A stretch of DNA of 44,592 nt from Treponema sp. GTDB lineage: Bacteria > Spirochaetota > Spirochaetia > Treponematales > Breznakiellaceae. Below the pieces are notes generated by a model that saw only the letters and a program-made list of their open reading frames with translations, was not told the origin of the DNA and made no database searches. The stretch spans positions 1 through 44,592 of the forward strand of contig WRAL01000001.1 in the NCBI GenBank assembly GCA_009780285.1, written 5' to 3'. Positions within the stretch are counted from its first letter, which is position 1, and each line of letters starts with the position of its first letter. Shown piece after piece: positions 21,613 to 29,923 of the stretch. The position numbers and the translations under genes are program-made.

Positions 21613-21637
21613 CGCTTTTTCCAATGGCCCTCTCCGC

Positions 21638-22336
21638 TCATCCGGCCTCCCCGAAGTCGAGCCGCCCCTGCGCCTGCGCGGCCTCGATCCTCTTGCAGGC
21701 TATGTCGAAGTATCTCTCATCGATCTCCACGCCTACGAACTTCCGCCCAAGCTCGGCGCAAGCGACGCCGGTGGTTCCGCTTCCCATGAACGGGTCGAGA
21801 ATCGTTTGCCCGCCGATCAGCGAGATCGCACGCTTCATAAGCGCGGCCGGCTTTTCCGCCTGATGCCCGTGCTTTCTGTTCGAAGGATACCACTCGTGCC
21901 TCCAGACGTCCGGCTCGTCGGTCTTCAGGCGGCGCCATTCTTCCCTGACCAAAACGACGAAATTCTCGTATGTCTTTCTAAGGGCGTAGCCCATCCCGAG
22001 GCCGCCCCTGTCCCACACGCCAACGCCGGCCATGCGGAACTTGCTTTTGACGGCGGCCTGCTCAATCGCATGGCAGCCCCTCCAGTCGATGGTCGCCCAT
22101 ATCGCGGCGGCGGCGGTCGTGGCCTCCTCCAGAAGCGAAAGCATCTCGCAGAACCAAGCTCGATAGAATTGAACGTCGAAGGCGTCCTCCACGGACATTC
22201 CCGCGATGGACGCCCCGCCGCCGTTAATCGAATACGGAGGGTCGGTTATCACCGCGTCCACCTTGCCCAGCGTCGGCAGTATTTCCATGCAGTCGCCCAG
22301 GTACAGCTCGCATCCGCCTATGATCTCCCGCCTCAC
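21638..22336 (-). CDS. DNA methyltransferase, DPPY type (N6-adenine or N4-cytosine)
   Basis: A 232-residue protein with the catalytic motif D-P-P-Y at residues 32-35 and the cofactor motif D-P-F-M-G-S-G-T-T-G near residue 183, the beta-class order (catalytic motif first). The N-terminus G-G-C-E-L-Y-L-G-D-C-M-E and the C-terminus F-V-G-V-E-I-D-E-R-Y-F-D-I-A are typical of phage adenine methyltransferases. It probably protects element DNA from host restriction or modifies regulatory sites. It is the last gene of the early operon and overlaps the preceding stop as ATGA. Confidence 0.9.
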   Translation of the reverse strand: MRREIIGGCELYLGDCMEILPTLGKVDAVITDPPYSINGGGASIAGMSVEDAFDVQFYRAWFCEMLSLLEEATTAAAAIWATIDWRGCHAIEQAAVKSKFRMAGVGVWDRGGLGMGYALRKTYENFVVLVREEWRRLKTDEPDVWRHEWYPSNRKHGHQAEKPAALMKRAISLIGGQTILDPFMGSGTTGVACAELGRKFVGVEIDERYFDIACKRIEAAQAQGRLDFGEAG

Positions 22337-22683
22337 GAGCCGGCCCCCCGCGCCATCTTTTTTCTAAGCATGTCCGTCACCTGCCTTAGCCTGAGCATTC
22401 CGGCCTCGCGCTCCTCGTCCGTGATAGGAGGCTCCGTCTCCTGCGGAAGAGCCGGCCTTTCCGGCATCGCGGCGAGAATCTCGTCCATGTGCCTCTCGAA
22501 CTCGGCGTGGCCCGGCGCCTTGCCGTAGGCGCGGGATACCCGCTTGACGATGACGAGCGCCGCCGCCCTGAGAAAGTCCTCGCCGCGACCGTCCAGGTAG
22601 TCGAGCATCGTGTCGAGGAACACGCCTGAATACCTCTCGCCGTAGTACCGCTCCAAAAAATCCAAAAGCGTTCTCGCGTTCAT
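22333..22683 (-). CDS. Hypothetical protein next to the replication initiator
   Basis: A 116-residue helical protein with an N-terminal L-D-F-L-E-R-Y-Y-G-E-R-Y segment and an E/R-rich C-terminus. It overlaps both neighbours by four bases. Proteins in this position often help load the helicase, but I see no helicase-loader motif (no Walker A), so function is left open. Confidence 0.5.
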   Translation of the reverse strand: MNARTLLDFLERYYGERYSGVFLDTMLDYLDGRGEDFLRAAALVIVKRVSRAYGKAPGHAEFERHMDEILAAMPERPALPQETEPPITDEEREAGMLRLRQVTDMLRKKMARGAGS

Positions 22684-23936
22684 CCGAACAGCCCCCTTAG
22701 CGCCTGCCTAAGCTCCGGCGACTCCTCCCTCGGCATCGTTTCCATCACAATCTCCCAAATCCACCCCGTCATGAGCGAGTTGGGGGTGAACGACCATCTG
22801 CCCTTGTACCTGCCCTCGCACATGGCCCTGAAGTGCTCCAGGACGCCGCGCATGAACTGGGCCGAAAGCCCCGGCGCGATGTTCGAGCAGCGCGTGACGA
22901 GCAGCTTGATGTTGGCCATGTAGCGCGCCGTGCTTTGCCGGTCCTGGTACATAAGGGCCTTCGTCCTTTCGCTGGACTCGAAGCAGGCGACTCCGGCGTG
23001 AAAAAGATCGAGCCGCTCGCCCGAAAGCTCGCTCCCCTTCGCCCTCGCCGGAGGGGAGCGGGGCCGGGCGGGAACGAGGGATGTCTCGGGCGCGAAGCCG
23101 GGCGGGAGGGCCGCGCCGTCCGAAATTTCCGCCGGCCCCGATTCGATCTGCGGCGCGGATTCCGAGGGCGCGGGATCGGCGGCTTTTTCTGGCCTTTCCG
23201 TTTCGGCGATTTCGCGCGAGGAAGGGCAAGGCGGCGACGATTCGGCCTTTGGAGTATCAACGGACGTTTTCGCCTCTTTGGACGCGATGAAGCCGCATTC
23301 TCGCGCATTCTGGGGCGTTTCCTCGACGGCCTCGGGATTCAAGTTTTCTCCGAAACCTGCCGAGGATTCGATGAGGGGCGAAATATCGCCTTTTTCGGGA
23401 TTTTGAGAATCGGCGGCGGGCGGCGTTTCGCTGGAAACGCCGAAATATCCTTTTTCCTGTGATCCTAATATCCGTAGATCCTGTAATCCTTCCGGCTCGG
23501 TATGCGTCTCGGGCTCGTTCCCGGGATGGGTCTCGGGATGGGTCTCGGGCGCGTTGTCGGGCGCGCCCGGGAATGACCTTGGCCGCGCCTGGGGAGGCTC
23601 CGGGTATTTGGCCGGCGCGTTTTTCTCGTTCTTGCTCGGATACTGGTATTTGGCGAAGGCCGGGATATGCCCGTAATCCTTGCCTTCCGCCCGGTACCTG
23701 ACGAAGAAGCCGCCCGATTCGAGAATGTCCAGCGTTTTCTGCATGTCGAAGTCGATGTAGGGCAGAACCTCGTTTTTCACCGCCCGCGCCTTGCACAGAA
23801 AAGCCCCGTTCTTGTCGCACTGAGTCCAAAGCCCCGCGTAGACCAGCATGACGTGCTGGCCCGGGTTCGCCGTCTCCAAGTCCTGAAGCTCCTCGTGCTT
23901 GAAAAATTCCGGCTTTATGCTGCGTATCCTCGACAT
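22680..23936 (-). CDS. Phage replication initiator / replisome organiser-like protein
   Basis: A 418-residue protein beginning M-S-R-I-R-S-I-K-P-E-F-F, a start shared by many phage replication proteins. Residues 1-100 form a winged-helix-like region (G-L-W-T-Q-C-D-K-N-G, then L-P-Y-I-D-F-D). Residues about 110-310 are disordered and Pro/Glu/Thr-rich, with a short tandem P-E-T-H repeat. The C-terminal 100 residues contain a W-S-F-T-P-N-S-L-M-T-G-W segment resembling the DnaD-like end of replisome organisers. It probably binds the origin and recruits host helicase. Confidence 0.7.
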   Translation of the reverse strand: MSRIRSIKPEFFKHEELQDLETANPGQHVMLVYAGLWTQCDKNGAFLCKARAVKNEVLPYIDFDMQKTLDILESGGFFVRYRAEGKDYGHIPAFAKYQYPSKNEKNAPAKYPEPPQARPRSFPGAPDNAPETHPETHPGNEPETHTEPEGLQDLRILGSQEKGYFGVSSETPPAADSQNPEKGDISPLIESSAGFGENLNPEAVEETPQNARECGFIASKEAKTSVDTPKAESSPPCPSSREIAETERPEKAADPAPSESAPQIESGPAEISDGAALPPGFAPETSLVPARPRSPPARAKGSELSGERLDLFHAGVACFESSERTKALMYQDRQSTARYMANIKLLVTRCSNIAPGLSAQFMRGVLEHFRAMCEGRYKGRWSFTPNSLMTGWIWEIVMETMPREESPELRQALRGLFG

Positions 23937-23952
23937 GGCGTCCTCCTTTTCC

Positions 23953-24147
23953 TCATTCCCCTAATCCCCAAAATACTTCGTACAGACTGCTTTCCATCGC
24001 GCCGGCCACGCGGTCGCAAAGGCCGTTCGCGCAAAAGTCGCAATCGTCGCATACGGCCTCAGCCGGATCGTCGCTCGTCGCGCTTAGGCGCCTGAAATGC
24101 CCGCAGCCGGAGCAGTCGGCCAGCTCGAAAATATCAGCCCTCGTCAT
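23953..24147 (-). CDS. Small Cys-rich (zinc finger-like) protein
   Basis: ATG 24147 with AAGGAGG just upstream is preferred over a longer Arg-rich start. The 64-residue product has C-S-G-C, C-D-D-C, C-A-N and C-D motifs: seven Cys and one His that could bind two zinc ions. One of many small Cys-rich proteins in this operon. Function unknown. Confidence 0.6.
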   Translation of the reverse strand: MTRADIFELADCSGCGHFRRLSATSDDPAEAVCDDCDFCANGLCDRVAGAMESSLYEVFWGLGE

Positions 24148-24157
24148 CCTTCCCTCC

Positions 24158-24766
24158 TTACTCGATCCACCGCAGCGCGGTCTCCGCCTCGTGCGGCGGC
24201 CTGAACATCGCCACGCAGTAGTCAACCATGCTGGCCTTCCCGTCCTCGATCCCGTCCTTGAGGCACTTCGCCCGCTTCGAGAAGACGTAGACGAAGGCCG
24301 GCCTCGCCCGCGAGAAAATCCTGCGGCGGCGCTCCGAGCTTAGAAAGCCCAGCCGCGCGACGAAAACGACGTCCGTCCCGTGCGAGAGCGCCCTCAGCAG
24401 GAAGTCCTCCAGCGCATTGAACGGCGGGTTGGTGAGGATGGTCCGGCAGCCCGGCGGAAGCGGCGCCGCGAGAAAGTCCGTTGGCCCGGAAACCTCGACC
24501 TCCCCGTCGCTGTAGGGGAAGGCGTCCGACGACAGCACCTCGTGGCCGCGACGCGCCAGAACCTTGGATATGTCGCCGAGGCCCGCCGCAGGCTCCCATA
24601 TCGGGCCGCGCAGCGCCAGGCCGTCCCTCTCCAGCGCGTCGAGAAAGCGCCCGACGTCCTCCTGCCGCGTCGTGTAGAGATCGCGCCCGGCGAGCGGGGC
24701 GGCGCGCGCGGCCTGCCTTCCCCGCCCGGCCGCCCCGTCCGTGAGGCCGAACATGTCCCGGGTCAT
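24158..24766 (-). CDS. SAM-dependent DNA methyltransferase-like protein (NPPF)
   Basis: ATG 24766 overlaps the preceding stop (ATGA), giving 202 residues. Motif I is I-W-E-P-A-A-G-L-G (residues about 53-61), followed by L-S-S-D at the end of the next strand, and the catalytic-type motif is T-N-P-P-F near residue 92. The order (SAM motif first) fits N6-adenine methyltransferases without a large target-recognition domain. It resembles small phage methyltransferases found beside cytosine methylases. Target site unknown. Confidence 0.75.
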   Translation of the reverse strand: MTRDMFGLTDGAAGRGRQAARAAPLAGRDLYTTRQEDVGRFLDALERDGLALRGPIWEPAAGLGDISKVLARRGHEVLSSDAFPYSDGEVEVSGPTDFLAAPLPPGCRTILTNPPFNALEDFLLRALSHGTDVVFVARLGFLSSERRRRIFSRARPAFVYVFSKRAKCLKDGIEDGKASMVDYCVAMFRPPHEAETALRWIE

Positions 24767-26259
24767 CGCCCCTCCTCCCTCGCGACCGCCCGCGCGACGT
24801 TTCGCATGACGAAGGCCGCGCAGGGAATCGCCAGGCCGTTTCCTATCGCCCTGTAGCGCGCCGAGTCGGATATTTTCCGCCCGTCCGCGCCGCTCTCCGT
24901 CCAGCCGTCCGGCAGCCCCTGGAGGCGCTCGCACTCAAGCGGCGTAAGCCGTCGGACGAAGAGGCCGGCCGCGATCAAATCGGTGGCGCTCTTGAAGTCC
25001 CGGCTCTTGACGACGGAGGCGCTTTCGGATTCCCTGTAGTCGCCGAGGCCCTGCATGGCGAACACCAGCGTCTCGCTGCCGCCGCCGAGGTCGCCGCCGT
25101 TGGCCTTGAGCGTCCCAACGCCCTCGGCGCGCCGGCCGAAGCCCGACGGCGTGAAGGCGACCGCCGCGTCGCATTTGCCGGCCTTCAGCGCCCCCATTAG
25201 CTCGACGGCGCAGTTTTTTTCCGCGTCGATTCCCATGACAAGGCACGGCACCTGGTTCGTCCCGCTGGCCGCGCCCTTCAGCGTGGGCGCCGTCTCTAGC
25301 CCGTAGCCGATCCCTCCGGCCCCGGCTCCCTGGCCGGCGGAAAACCCGGCGCAGACCACGGGCAGATGCCCCTTGGCCTCGGCGCGGAGCGTGGGGGACA
25401 CCTCGAAGCTCGCGTCGTCGCTCCGGCTCCCGCCCTGCTCGCTCAGAGCGATCGTTCCGAGGCGGCGGCGCTCGGGCCGCCCGGCCTCCGCGCGAAGGGC
25501 CATCCCTTCCGCCGTCCCGCCGCCGTCAAGGAACGCGATCTGCGCCTCCAGCGCGCGCCGCAGGTCAAGGGGCAAGCGCTTCCCCCTCCGTTCCGCCCTG
25601 CGCAGGATCCCAAGGCAGGCGGCCCTCGTCAAAAAGTATCTCGCAAGCGCGCCGGCCTGCAAAATCAGCGACAAGAAAGATTCGGCGGCGACGCTGGGGC
25701 ACTCCCCAGTATTTGGCGTCCAGGACGCGCCAGGCCAGCGAGAAGCCGTTTCCCACGACGGCCCCAGCAGATCCCCACCGTCCAGATCGAGGAACTGAAA
25801 CTCCCGGCCGGGCGATCCCCGCGATCCCCTCGACGACCGCGCGGAAGTCCTCGCCGCCGTTGGAGCTGAACGCTCCCGGCACGTTTTCCCAGACGCAAAA
25901 TCGAGGCCTAACACCATTTGTCGCATCGCGCATCTCCTTTATGATTCTTGTCGCTTCCATGAACAGCCCCGAGCGCTCGCCGGCAAGCCCCGCGCGCCTG
26001 CCCGCGCAGCTTAGGTCCTGGCACGGCGATCCGAAAGTGATTATGTCCACCGGCGCTATTCTCGCGCCGTCTATTTTCGTCACGTCCCCCAGGCTCGCCA
26101 TCTCGGGAAACCATCTTTTCGATACAAGCATTGGCGCAGCCTCTATCTCCGACGCGAACACAGGCGCGATGCCGGCCATGCGCGCCGCAAGGGGAAAGCC
26201 GGCGGTCAAATGCCATCGAATAGGCTTCCGAGCGTTAAATCGGTATTCAATGGTTTCAT
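24763..26259 (-). pseudogene. C5-cytosine DNA methyltransferase (Dcm-like), broken by two frame changes
   Basis: ATG 26259, behind AAAGGAGGT, encodes the normal start T-L-G-S-L-F-D-G-I, then hits TGA at 26208-26206. The next frame continues G-F-P-L-A-A-R-M and carries the catalytic P-C-Q motif, the E-N-V motif and Q-R-R-R-R, stopping at 25565. A third frame resumes and ends with R-R-L-T-P-L-E-C-E-R-L-Q-G-L and A-I-G-N-G. The second shift falls near a five-G run (25582-25586 on the plus strand). All catalytic motifs exist but not in one frame, so the enzyme is inactive as sequenced unless these are base-calling errors. Confidence 0.8.
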
Positions 26260-26417
26260 GTCTCACCTCCTTTGGCCCGCCTGCGGATTGCACAATGAAG
26301 TTTCCCGTGCTCCGCGTTGCTCATGACCTGTAGATTTTCCGGACGATTGTCCGCTTTGTTTCCGTTCTTATGGTAGGCGCATGCCCCTTTCTGTAACCTT
26401 TGATGCCAATCATACAA
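26256..26417 (-). CDS. Short HNH endonuclease-like ORF
   Basis: A frame open for 53 codons from a possible TTG start encodes Y-H-K-N-G-N-K-A-D-N-R-P-E-N-L and then N-A-E-H-G-K-L-H, the second half of a phage HNH nuclease. Its TGA overlaps the ATG of the cytosine methyltransferase (ATGA). The upstream part overlaps the 3' end of the YopX gene in another frame. No ATG start was found, so it may be the remnant of a longer HNH gene. Confidence 0.5.
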   Translation of the reverse strand: MYDWHQRLQKGACAYHKNGNKADNRPENLQVMSNAEHGKLHCAIRRRAKGGET

Positions 26418-26781
26418 ACTCTCCCATTTCGTTGTCGTGGACGTTGCCGATGACTCTTATATCGCCTTGGCCCAAAAACGAATGCAATTCCCTGACATAG
26501 AACTCGTCCAGAATATCAGCCATCCAAAAACAGGCATCTTCGAAAACGATTTCGTATTTATCGCCGCTGAAGGTTACAATATCGCCCTCAAAAATCCTTT
26601 CGCTGTCTCTGTAGGAAATGCCGGTGTACTGGCCGACGGTTGCGGGGATAACCCACAGATACGTCTGCGCATTTTCTGACCATATCCCGCAATGCTCGTC
26701 ATCGTTAGGAAAACAAACTAGGCTCCCTTCCATCCATTTGCCCGTGTCTTTCCGCTTCCCCCTGAAAATTATCTCGCGCAT
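26410..26781 (-). CDS. YopX family protein
   Basis: A 123-residue protein with the YopX signature: R-E-I-I-F-R-G-K-R-K-D-T-G-K-W at the N-terminus, then V-G-Q-Y-T-G, an I-F-E-G-D-I-V segment and a C-terminal I-G-N-V-H-D-N-E. YopX proteins are common in phages and prophages; no biochemical role is established. It overlaps the Gp37-like gene by 13 bases. Confidence 0.9.
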   Translation of the reverse strand: MREIIFRGKRKDTGKWMEGSLVCFPNDDEHCGIWSENAQTYLWVIPATVGQYTGISYRDSERIFEGDIVTFSGDKYEIVFEDACFWMADILDEFYVRELHSFLGQGDIRVIGNVHDNEMGEFV

Positions 26782-27479
26782 TTCGCACCCTCCTTCATTT
26801 CCGGCAAAAGCCTTGCCAGGTTTTTCTTCAGAACCACCTTCGTCCTCGGCTCCAGCCAGGCGATAAGCTCGCGCAGCTTTTCCGCGCTCGGCTCGGGAAG
26901 GCCGTTGCCGCCCGAGTCCGCGCCGATGTTCACCTGCGCCGGCATCATTGTGGACAACTCCCCGCGAAAAATTTCAATGTTGAAATCCAGCACCGGTTCC
27001 ATGGTCAGCATCCACGGTTCGTCGCATGAGATTGCCCACACCTGAAGTGAGGAGAAACGATCCATTGGAGACGGGGCCGCCGACATTTCCGGACGGTGGA
27101 TGTCGCTCTCGATGGTCACGCAGAGCGTGTCGTTCCCTCCGAAGCGATCCTGAAAATCCAATGCGCGGCGGGGGTTCTTGGTGTGCCATAAGTACTTGTT
27201 ACCTGGAAATTCATGCGCGCGCTCCATGCACCTCCATATCCAGTTGCGGGGAACATCGTCGTGGAACAGGTCGCAGCTTGAGCACACGAAAATATTTTTG
27301 CCCGTCCCGAGATTCGCGCCAAGCTCCTTTTCGTCGAGGCGCGGCTCCCCCTGTCCCTTTCCAAACCTGCGCGCTATTTTCTTCACGTAGCAGTACGAGC
27401 AGCCGTACCCGCATTTTCCCTTGACGGGATTCCATGTGTGGGTTACGAAGCCGTACATGTCGCCTGCGGATTTATTCAT
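26769..27479 (-). CDS. DUF5131 (phage Gp37/Gp68) family protein
   Basis: ATG 27479 has GGAGG at the right distance, giving 236 residues. The N-terminus T-H-T-W-N-P-V-K-G-K-C-G-Y-G-C-S-Y-C-Y has the three-Cys pattern (C-x3-C-x2-C) of radical-SAM-type iron-sulfur proteins. T-K-N-P-R-R and T-I-E-S-D follow, as in the Gp37/Gp68 family. The reaction is unknown. By the Cys pattern it probably binds a 4Fe-4S cluster. It lies between YopX and a Lar-like gene. Confidence 0.85.
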   Translation of the reverse strand: MNKSAGDMYGFVTHTWNPVKGKCGYGCSYCYVKKIARRFGKGQGEPRLDEKELGANLGTGKNIFVCSSCDLFHDDVPRNWIWRCMERAHEFPGNKYLWHTKNPRRALDFQDRFGGNDTLCVTIESDIHRPEMSAAPSPMDRFSSLQVWAISCDEPWMLTMEPVLDFNIEIFRGELSTMMPAQVNIGADSGGNGLPEPSAEKLRELIAWLEPRTKVVLKKNLARLLPEMKEGAKCAR

Positions 27480-27853
27480 TGCTCCCTCCTGTTCCACGCG
27501 GCGATTGCTTCCGATTTCTTAAGGCCCCATATCGCCGCGCGGCATAGCGCCCGGTCTAGGCATACAATCTTCCATCCCGGCTCTATCCCGACGACACGTT
27601 CCATACGCGCCTTTCCGCCGCAGAAGGGGCACGGCTTCAAGTCGTCCTCAGGCGCGCTGGGGAAGAATTGCAGGGGGCAGTCAGGCGAACGCCTGACATG
27701 AATGGGTTTGCCCAATGGGTCATACTGAAAGGAAAAATTCATCGTATATTTGCTTACGTCTTTAATACCGCCGGCGAGGCAAACATTTTGTTGGTTTAGC
27801 TCGCATGTATCGCACGATAACGGAGCATGATCGAGCTCAAAAATCGCTTTCAT
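27476..27853 (-). CDS. Lar-like restriction alleviation protein
   Basis: ATG 27853 follows TGGAGGA and gives 125 residues. The C-terminal half has L-K-P-C-P-F-C-G-G-K-A, the hallmark of the Lar family, and ends with E-A-I-A-A-W-N-R-R. The N-terminal half has another C-D-T-C-E-L-N-Q-Q-N-V-C cluster, an unusual addition. Lar proteins in Rac-type prophages modulate type I restriction-modification. It overlaps neighbouring genes by four bases on each side. Confidence 0.75.
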   Translation of the reverse strand: MKAIFELDHAPLSCDTCELNQQNVCLAGGIKDVSKYTMNFSFQYDPLGKPIHVRRSPDCPLQFFPSAPEDDLKPCPFCGGKARMERVVGIEPGWKIVCLDRALCRAAIWGLKKSEAIAAWNRREQ

Positions 27854-28071
27854 TTTTTCCTCCAATATTTTGTTAGAACTGTAACAAGATGAACGAAGGC
27901 ATACATAATCATGGTCGCGAGGAACCAAACCACGAGAAACCGAAACATGTCGCCCGGCTTGACTGAATCCAGCGCGCAAAGCAACAGGGCAATAGGGAGT
28001 AAAGCCAACGCAAAGACAAAAAACGTTCGCAGAAGGAATCGCAGAATTAAGAGCGCAAGTTTTAGTTTCAT
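27850..28071 (-). CDS. Small membrane protein
   Basis: From ATG 28071 (GGTGG upstream) the 73-residue product has two hydrophobic helices, about residues 3-32 and 41-64, joined by a short D-S-V-K-P-G-D turn, and a basic W-R-K-K end. It probably sits in the inner membrane. It lies in the early operon, which argues against a holin. Confidence 0.6.
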   Translation of the reverse strand: MKLKLALLILRFLLRTFFVFALALLPIALLLCALDSVKPGDMFRFLVVWFLATMIMYAFVHLVTVLTKYWRKK

Positions 28072-28742
28072 CTTTCCACCCTCCCTAACTCGTACACCCA
28101 AACCCACGGGTTGCTGCCCCAGGAATAGCCGCGCCCGACATAGATGCTGTCCCAGGTCTTCATAAAGCACTGTTCGTCGCAAATGTCTTTTTCGCCGCAG
28201 GGATACGAGCGGCAGCAATCGCAAAACCCTTCAGCGATTTTGTCACTCGCAGTTATGTCCCTCAGCCGCTCCGCCCTTACCGCCTTCACCTCAAGGAACA
28301 GGCGGGCGGCCTCGCGGGGCATGTGGATCGAGGGCCGCCACTTCCAGTTGTTTTCCCTGAACCAGGCAAGATCGCCTTCCGTGGCGCTTGCCCTGTAATG
28401 CAGGTTTCCGGGAGCCGTTTCCGGAATGTCCGCCCACGTCTCCCGCGCGTAGAGAATTTCGCCGGGCAAAAACGGCGGCTTCCAGTGGGCCGCGCCTTTT
28501 ACGTTGCCGCCGCAGTCGAGGCACATTTTGCGCTCCCGCGTCCAAACGGTAAAACGCTCGCGATTGCCGTCGTAAGGATCGACGCGCGCGCCTTCAGGCG
28601 CGTCGCGCGGCTGCGGCTTTATTGCCCGCCGCGTCTGGCTCTTGAACGGCTTGGCCTCGTCGATGGGCTGCGCCGGCCAGACGTCGGGCTTCGTGTTTAA
28701 TAAAGATTGCACCATTTTGGTGCTGAAAAGTATCGGTTTCAT
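28068..28742 (-). CDS. ASCH-like phage protein
   Basis: ATG 28742 follows AAGGAGG; product 224 residues. The start M-K-P-I-L-F-S-T-K-M-V and the Q-T-R-R-A-I-K-P-Q-P segment are typical of a widespread phage family related to ASCH domains. The middle contains F-L-P-G-E-I-L-Y-A-R-E-T-W and a C-terminal G-S-N-P-W-V-W-V-Y-E strand. A Cys-rich insertion lies around residues 170-195. ASCH-like folds bind RNA or modified bases; the ligand here is unknown. Confidence 0.7.
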   Translation of the reverse strand: MKPILFSTKMVQSLLNTKPDVWPAQPIDEAKPFKSQTRRAIKPQPRDAPEGARVDPYDGNRERFTVWTRERKMCLDCGGNVKGAAHWKPPFLPGEILYARETWADIPETAPGNLHYRASATEGDLAWFRENNWKWRPSIHMPREAARLFLEVKAVRAERLRDITASDKIAEGFCDCCRSYPCGEKDICDEQCFMKTWDSIYVGRGYSWGSNPWVWVYELGRVER

Positions 28743-28755
28743 TTCGTATCCTCCT

Positions 28756-28980
28756 TCATTTGTCATCCTCCATGAGAATTAAGAACTCTTGCTTAACATC
28801 ATCCCTAATTTCAGAAACGCATCGGCTGGCTGGTTTTCCCAGACAGTACGATACAACGCCGACAGATTTATCATTTCTGATAAACACCTTTTTCTCTCCG
28901 TTAAAGAGAACGGAATAGACACCACAAACCATGCCTTCATTTGTGAACTCAAAAATTGTTTCAACACGGCTAATTCCCAT
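28756..28980 (-). CDS. Small hypothetical protein
   Basis: ATG 28980 with GGAGG seven bases upstream gives 74 residues, mostly beta-strand (V-E-T-I-F-E-F, V-C-G-V-Y-S-V-L-F-N-G, K-V-F-I-R-N). A longer upstream start was rejected as shadow sequence. The gene is AT-richer than its neighbours. No family recognised. Confidence 0.55.
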   Translation of the reverse strand: MGISRVETIFEFTNEGMVCGVYSVLFNGEKKVFIRNDKSVGVVSYCLGKPASRCVSEIRDDVKQEFLILMEDDK

Positions 28981-29341
28981 TGTTGGCCTCCAACAGCTTC
29001 TTCGCCTGCATTTTGAAAAGAGCGTTGCCGAGCTTCGGCGATCCCGCGCAAAGCTCAATGCAGCTTTCCCGGTTTAGGATATACTTGAACTCGTGTCCCG
29101 CCGGCTTCCCTTTTTTGTCCTTAACGGGAACCGTCATCAGATCGAACTCGTCGGGGTCGGCCTTGAACGCGCGGGCGTTGTCGTTGATCGCGCCGAGAAT
29201 GCCCGTCAGATTTTTCTGGTTTATGCGCATGTCGGACAGAAACTTTTTTCTTTCCAATTCCTTAAACCAGTTCCTCACATGGGTTATCGCGTCGCAGTAA
29301 CCCGCGCTGTAGCAGTTGTCCCGCATCTGTTCCAGCGTCAT
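28970..29341 (-). CDS. Hypothetical phage protein
   Basis: From ATG 29341 (M-T-L-E-Q-M-R-D-N-C) the 123-residue protein has an N-terminal helical half and a C-terminal part with E-F-K-Y-I-L-N-R-E-S-C-I-E-L. GAGG lies before the start. It overlaps both neighbouring small genes. No known family seen. Confidence 0.5.
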   Translation of the reverse strand: MTLEQMRDNCYSAGYCDAITHVRNWFKELERKKFLSDMRINQKNLTGILGAINDNARAFKADPDEFDLMTVPVKDKKGKPAGHEFKYILNRESCIELCAGSPKLGNALFKMQAKKLLEANNGN

Positions 29342-29547
29342 TCCGCCTCCTCCTCCGGTTCCGCTGTATGCCTGTCCCACTCCCCGTTGCATTTATCGCA
29401 ATAGAATTTGCGCGGATCGTCGTCGTCCTGCGTCCACCAATCCATGGACATTTGCCAAATCATGTGTTCAAAGTCATCTAAGGAATAGGCGGAGCCGTAG
29501 AATTTCCCGCATTTGTCGCAGGATACGTCGAAGGTCGAGCTAATCAT
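29338..29547 (-). CDS. Small zinc-ribbon protein, paralogue 1
   Basis: A 69-residue protein starting M-I-S-S-T-F-D-V-S-C-D-K-C-G-K-F-Y-G-S-A-Y with a second knuckle F-Y-C-D-K-C-N: two C-x2-C pairs forming a zinc ribbon, and an acidic D-D-D-D middle. A near copy lies at 31540-31767, and the DNA of the two is largely identical over long stretches. GGAGG precedes the ATG. Confidence 0.7.
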   Translation of the reverse strand: MISSTFDVSCDKCGKFYGSAYSLDDFEHMIWQMSMDWWTQDDDDPRKFYCDKCNGEWDRHTAEPEEEAE

Positions 29548-29923
29548 TGTTCGGCCTCCAGTCGTCGGGCGGTCTGCCCCACGGCGTGGAAGCGCAGACA
29601 ACGTAAGGATCGTGAGTGCCACCACCGCTACAGGACTGAACGTTATACGATGTGCGCGCATGTCTGGGGCTACCGTATACCGACCACTGCGAGCACGTAT
29701 AATTCTTCCCGCTTTCGCACGGAGCCCCGCACACAGCGTAAACGGCCCCCGTCCACTCCTCGCCGTGCTCCTCGCGGAATTGCGCGGGCGTGGGCCACTT
29801 GCGATGTTTGCGCGCGCAATGTCCGCGTGCTCCTGCTTCACAACACTCTTTGTAATCTAAGCAATAGACCTCTGCATTGAGGTATCCGGAGCAGTAAAAA
29901 TTCCTGTCAATTTCGCCTTTCAT
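29540..29923 (-). CDS. Cys-rich protein ending in P-D-D-W-R-P, paralogue 1
   Basis: From ATG 29923 (AAGGAGA upstream) the 127-residue protein has about 12 Cys, including C-L-D-Y-K-E-C-C and a C-S-Q-W. It ends R-P-P-D-D-W-R-P-N-N-D. The gene at 31760-31999 shares the C-S-Q-W and the final P-D-D-W-R-P. Each is followed by an M-I-S-S-T zinc-ribbon gene, so the pair is a duplicated two-gene cassette. Function unknown. Confidence 0.6.
   Translation of the reverse strand: MKGEIDRNFYCSGYLNAEVYCLDYKECCEAGARGHCARKHRKWPTPAQFREEHGEEWTGAVYAVCGAPCESGKNYTCSQWSVYGSPRHARTSYNVQSCSGGGTHDPYVVCASTPWGRPPDDWRPNND

Noticed and set aside
23500..23545. Tandem repeat in the replication gene
   Set aside because: It is a short coding repeat (P-E-T-H units) in a disordered linker; similar low-complexity linkers are common in this protein type.
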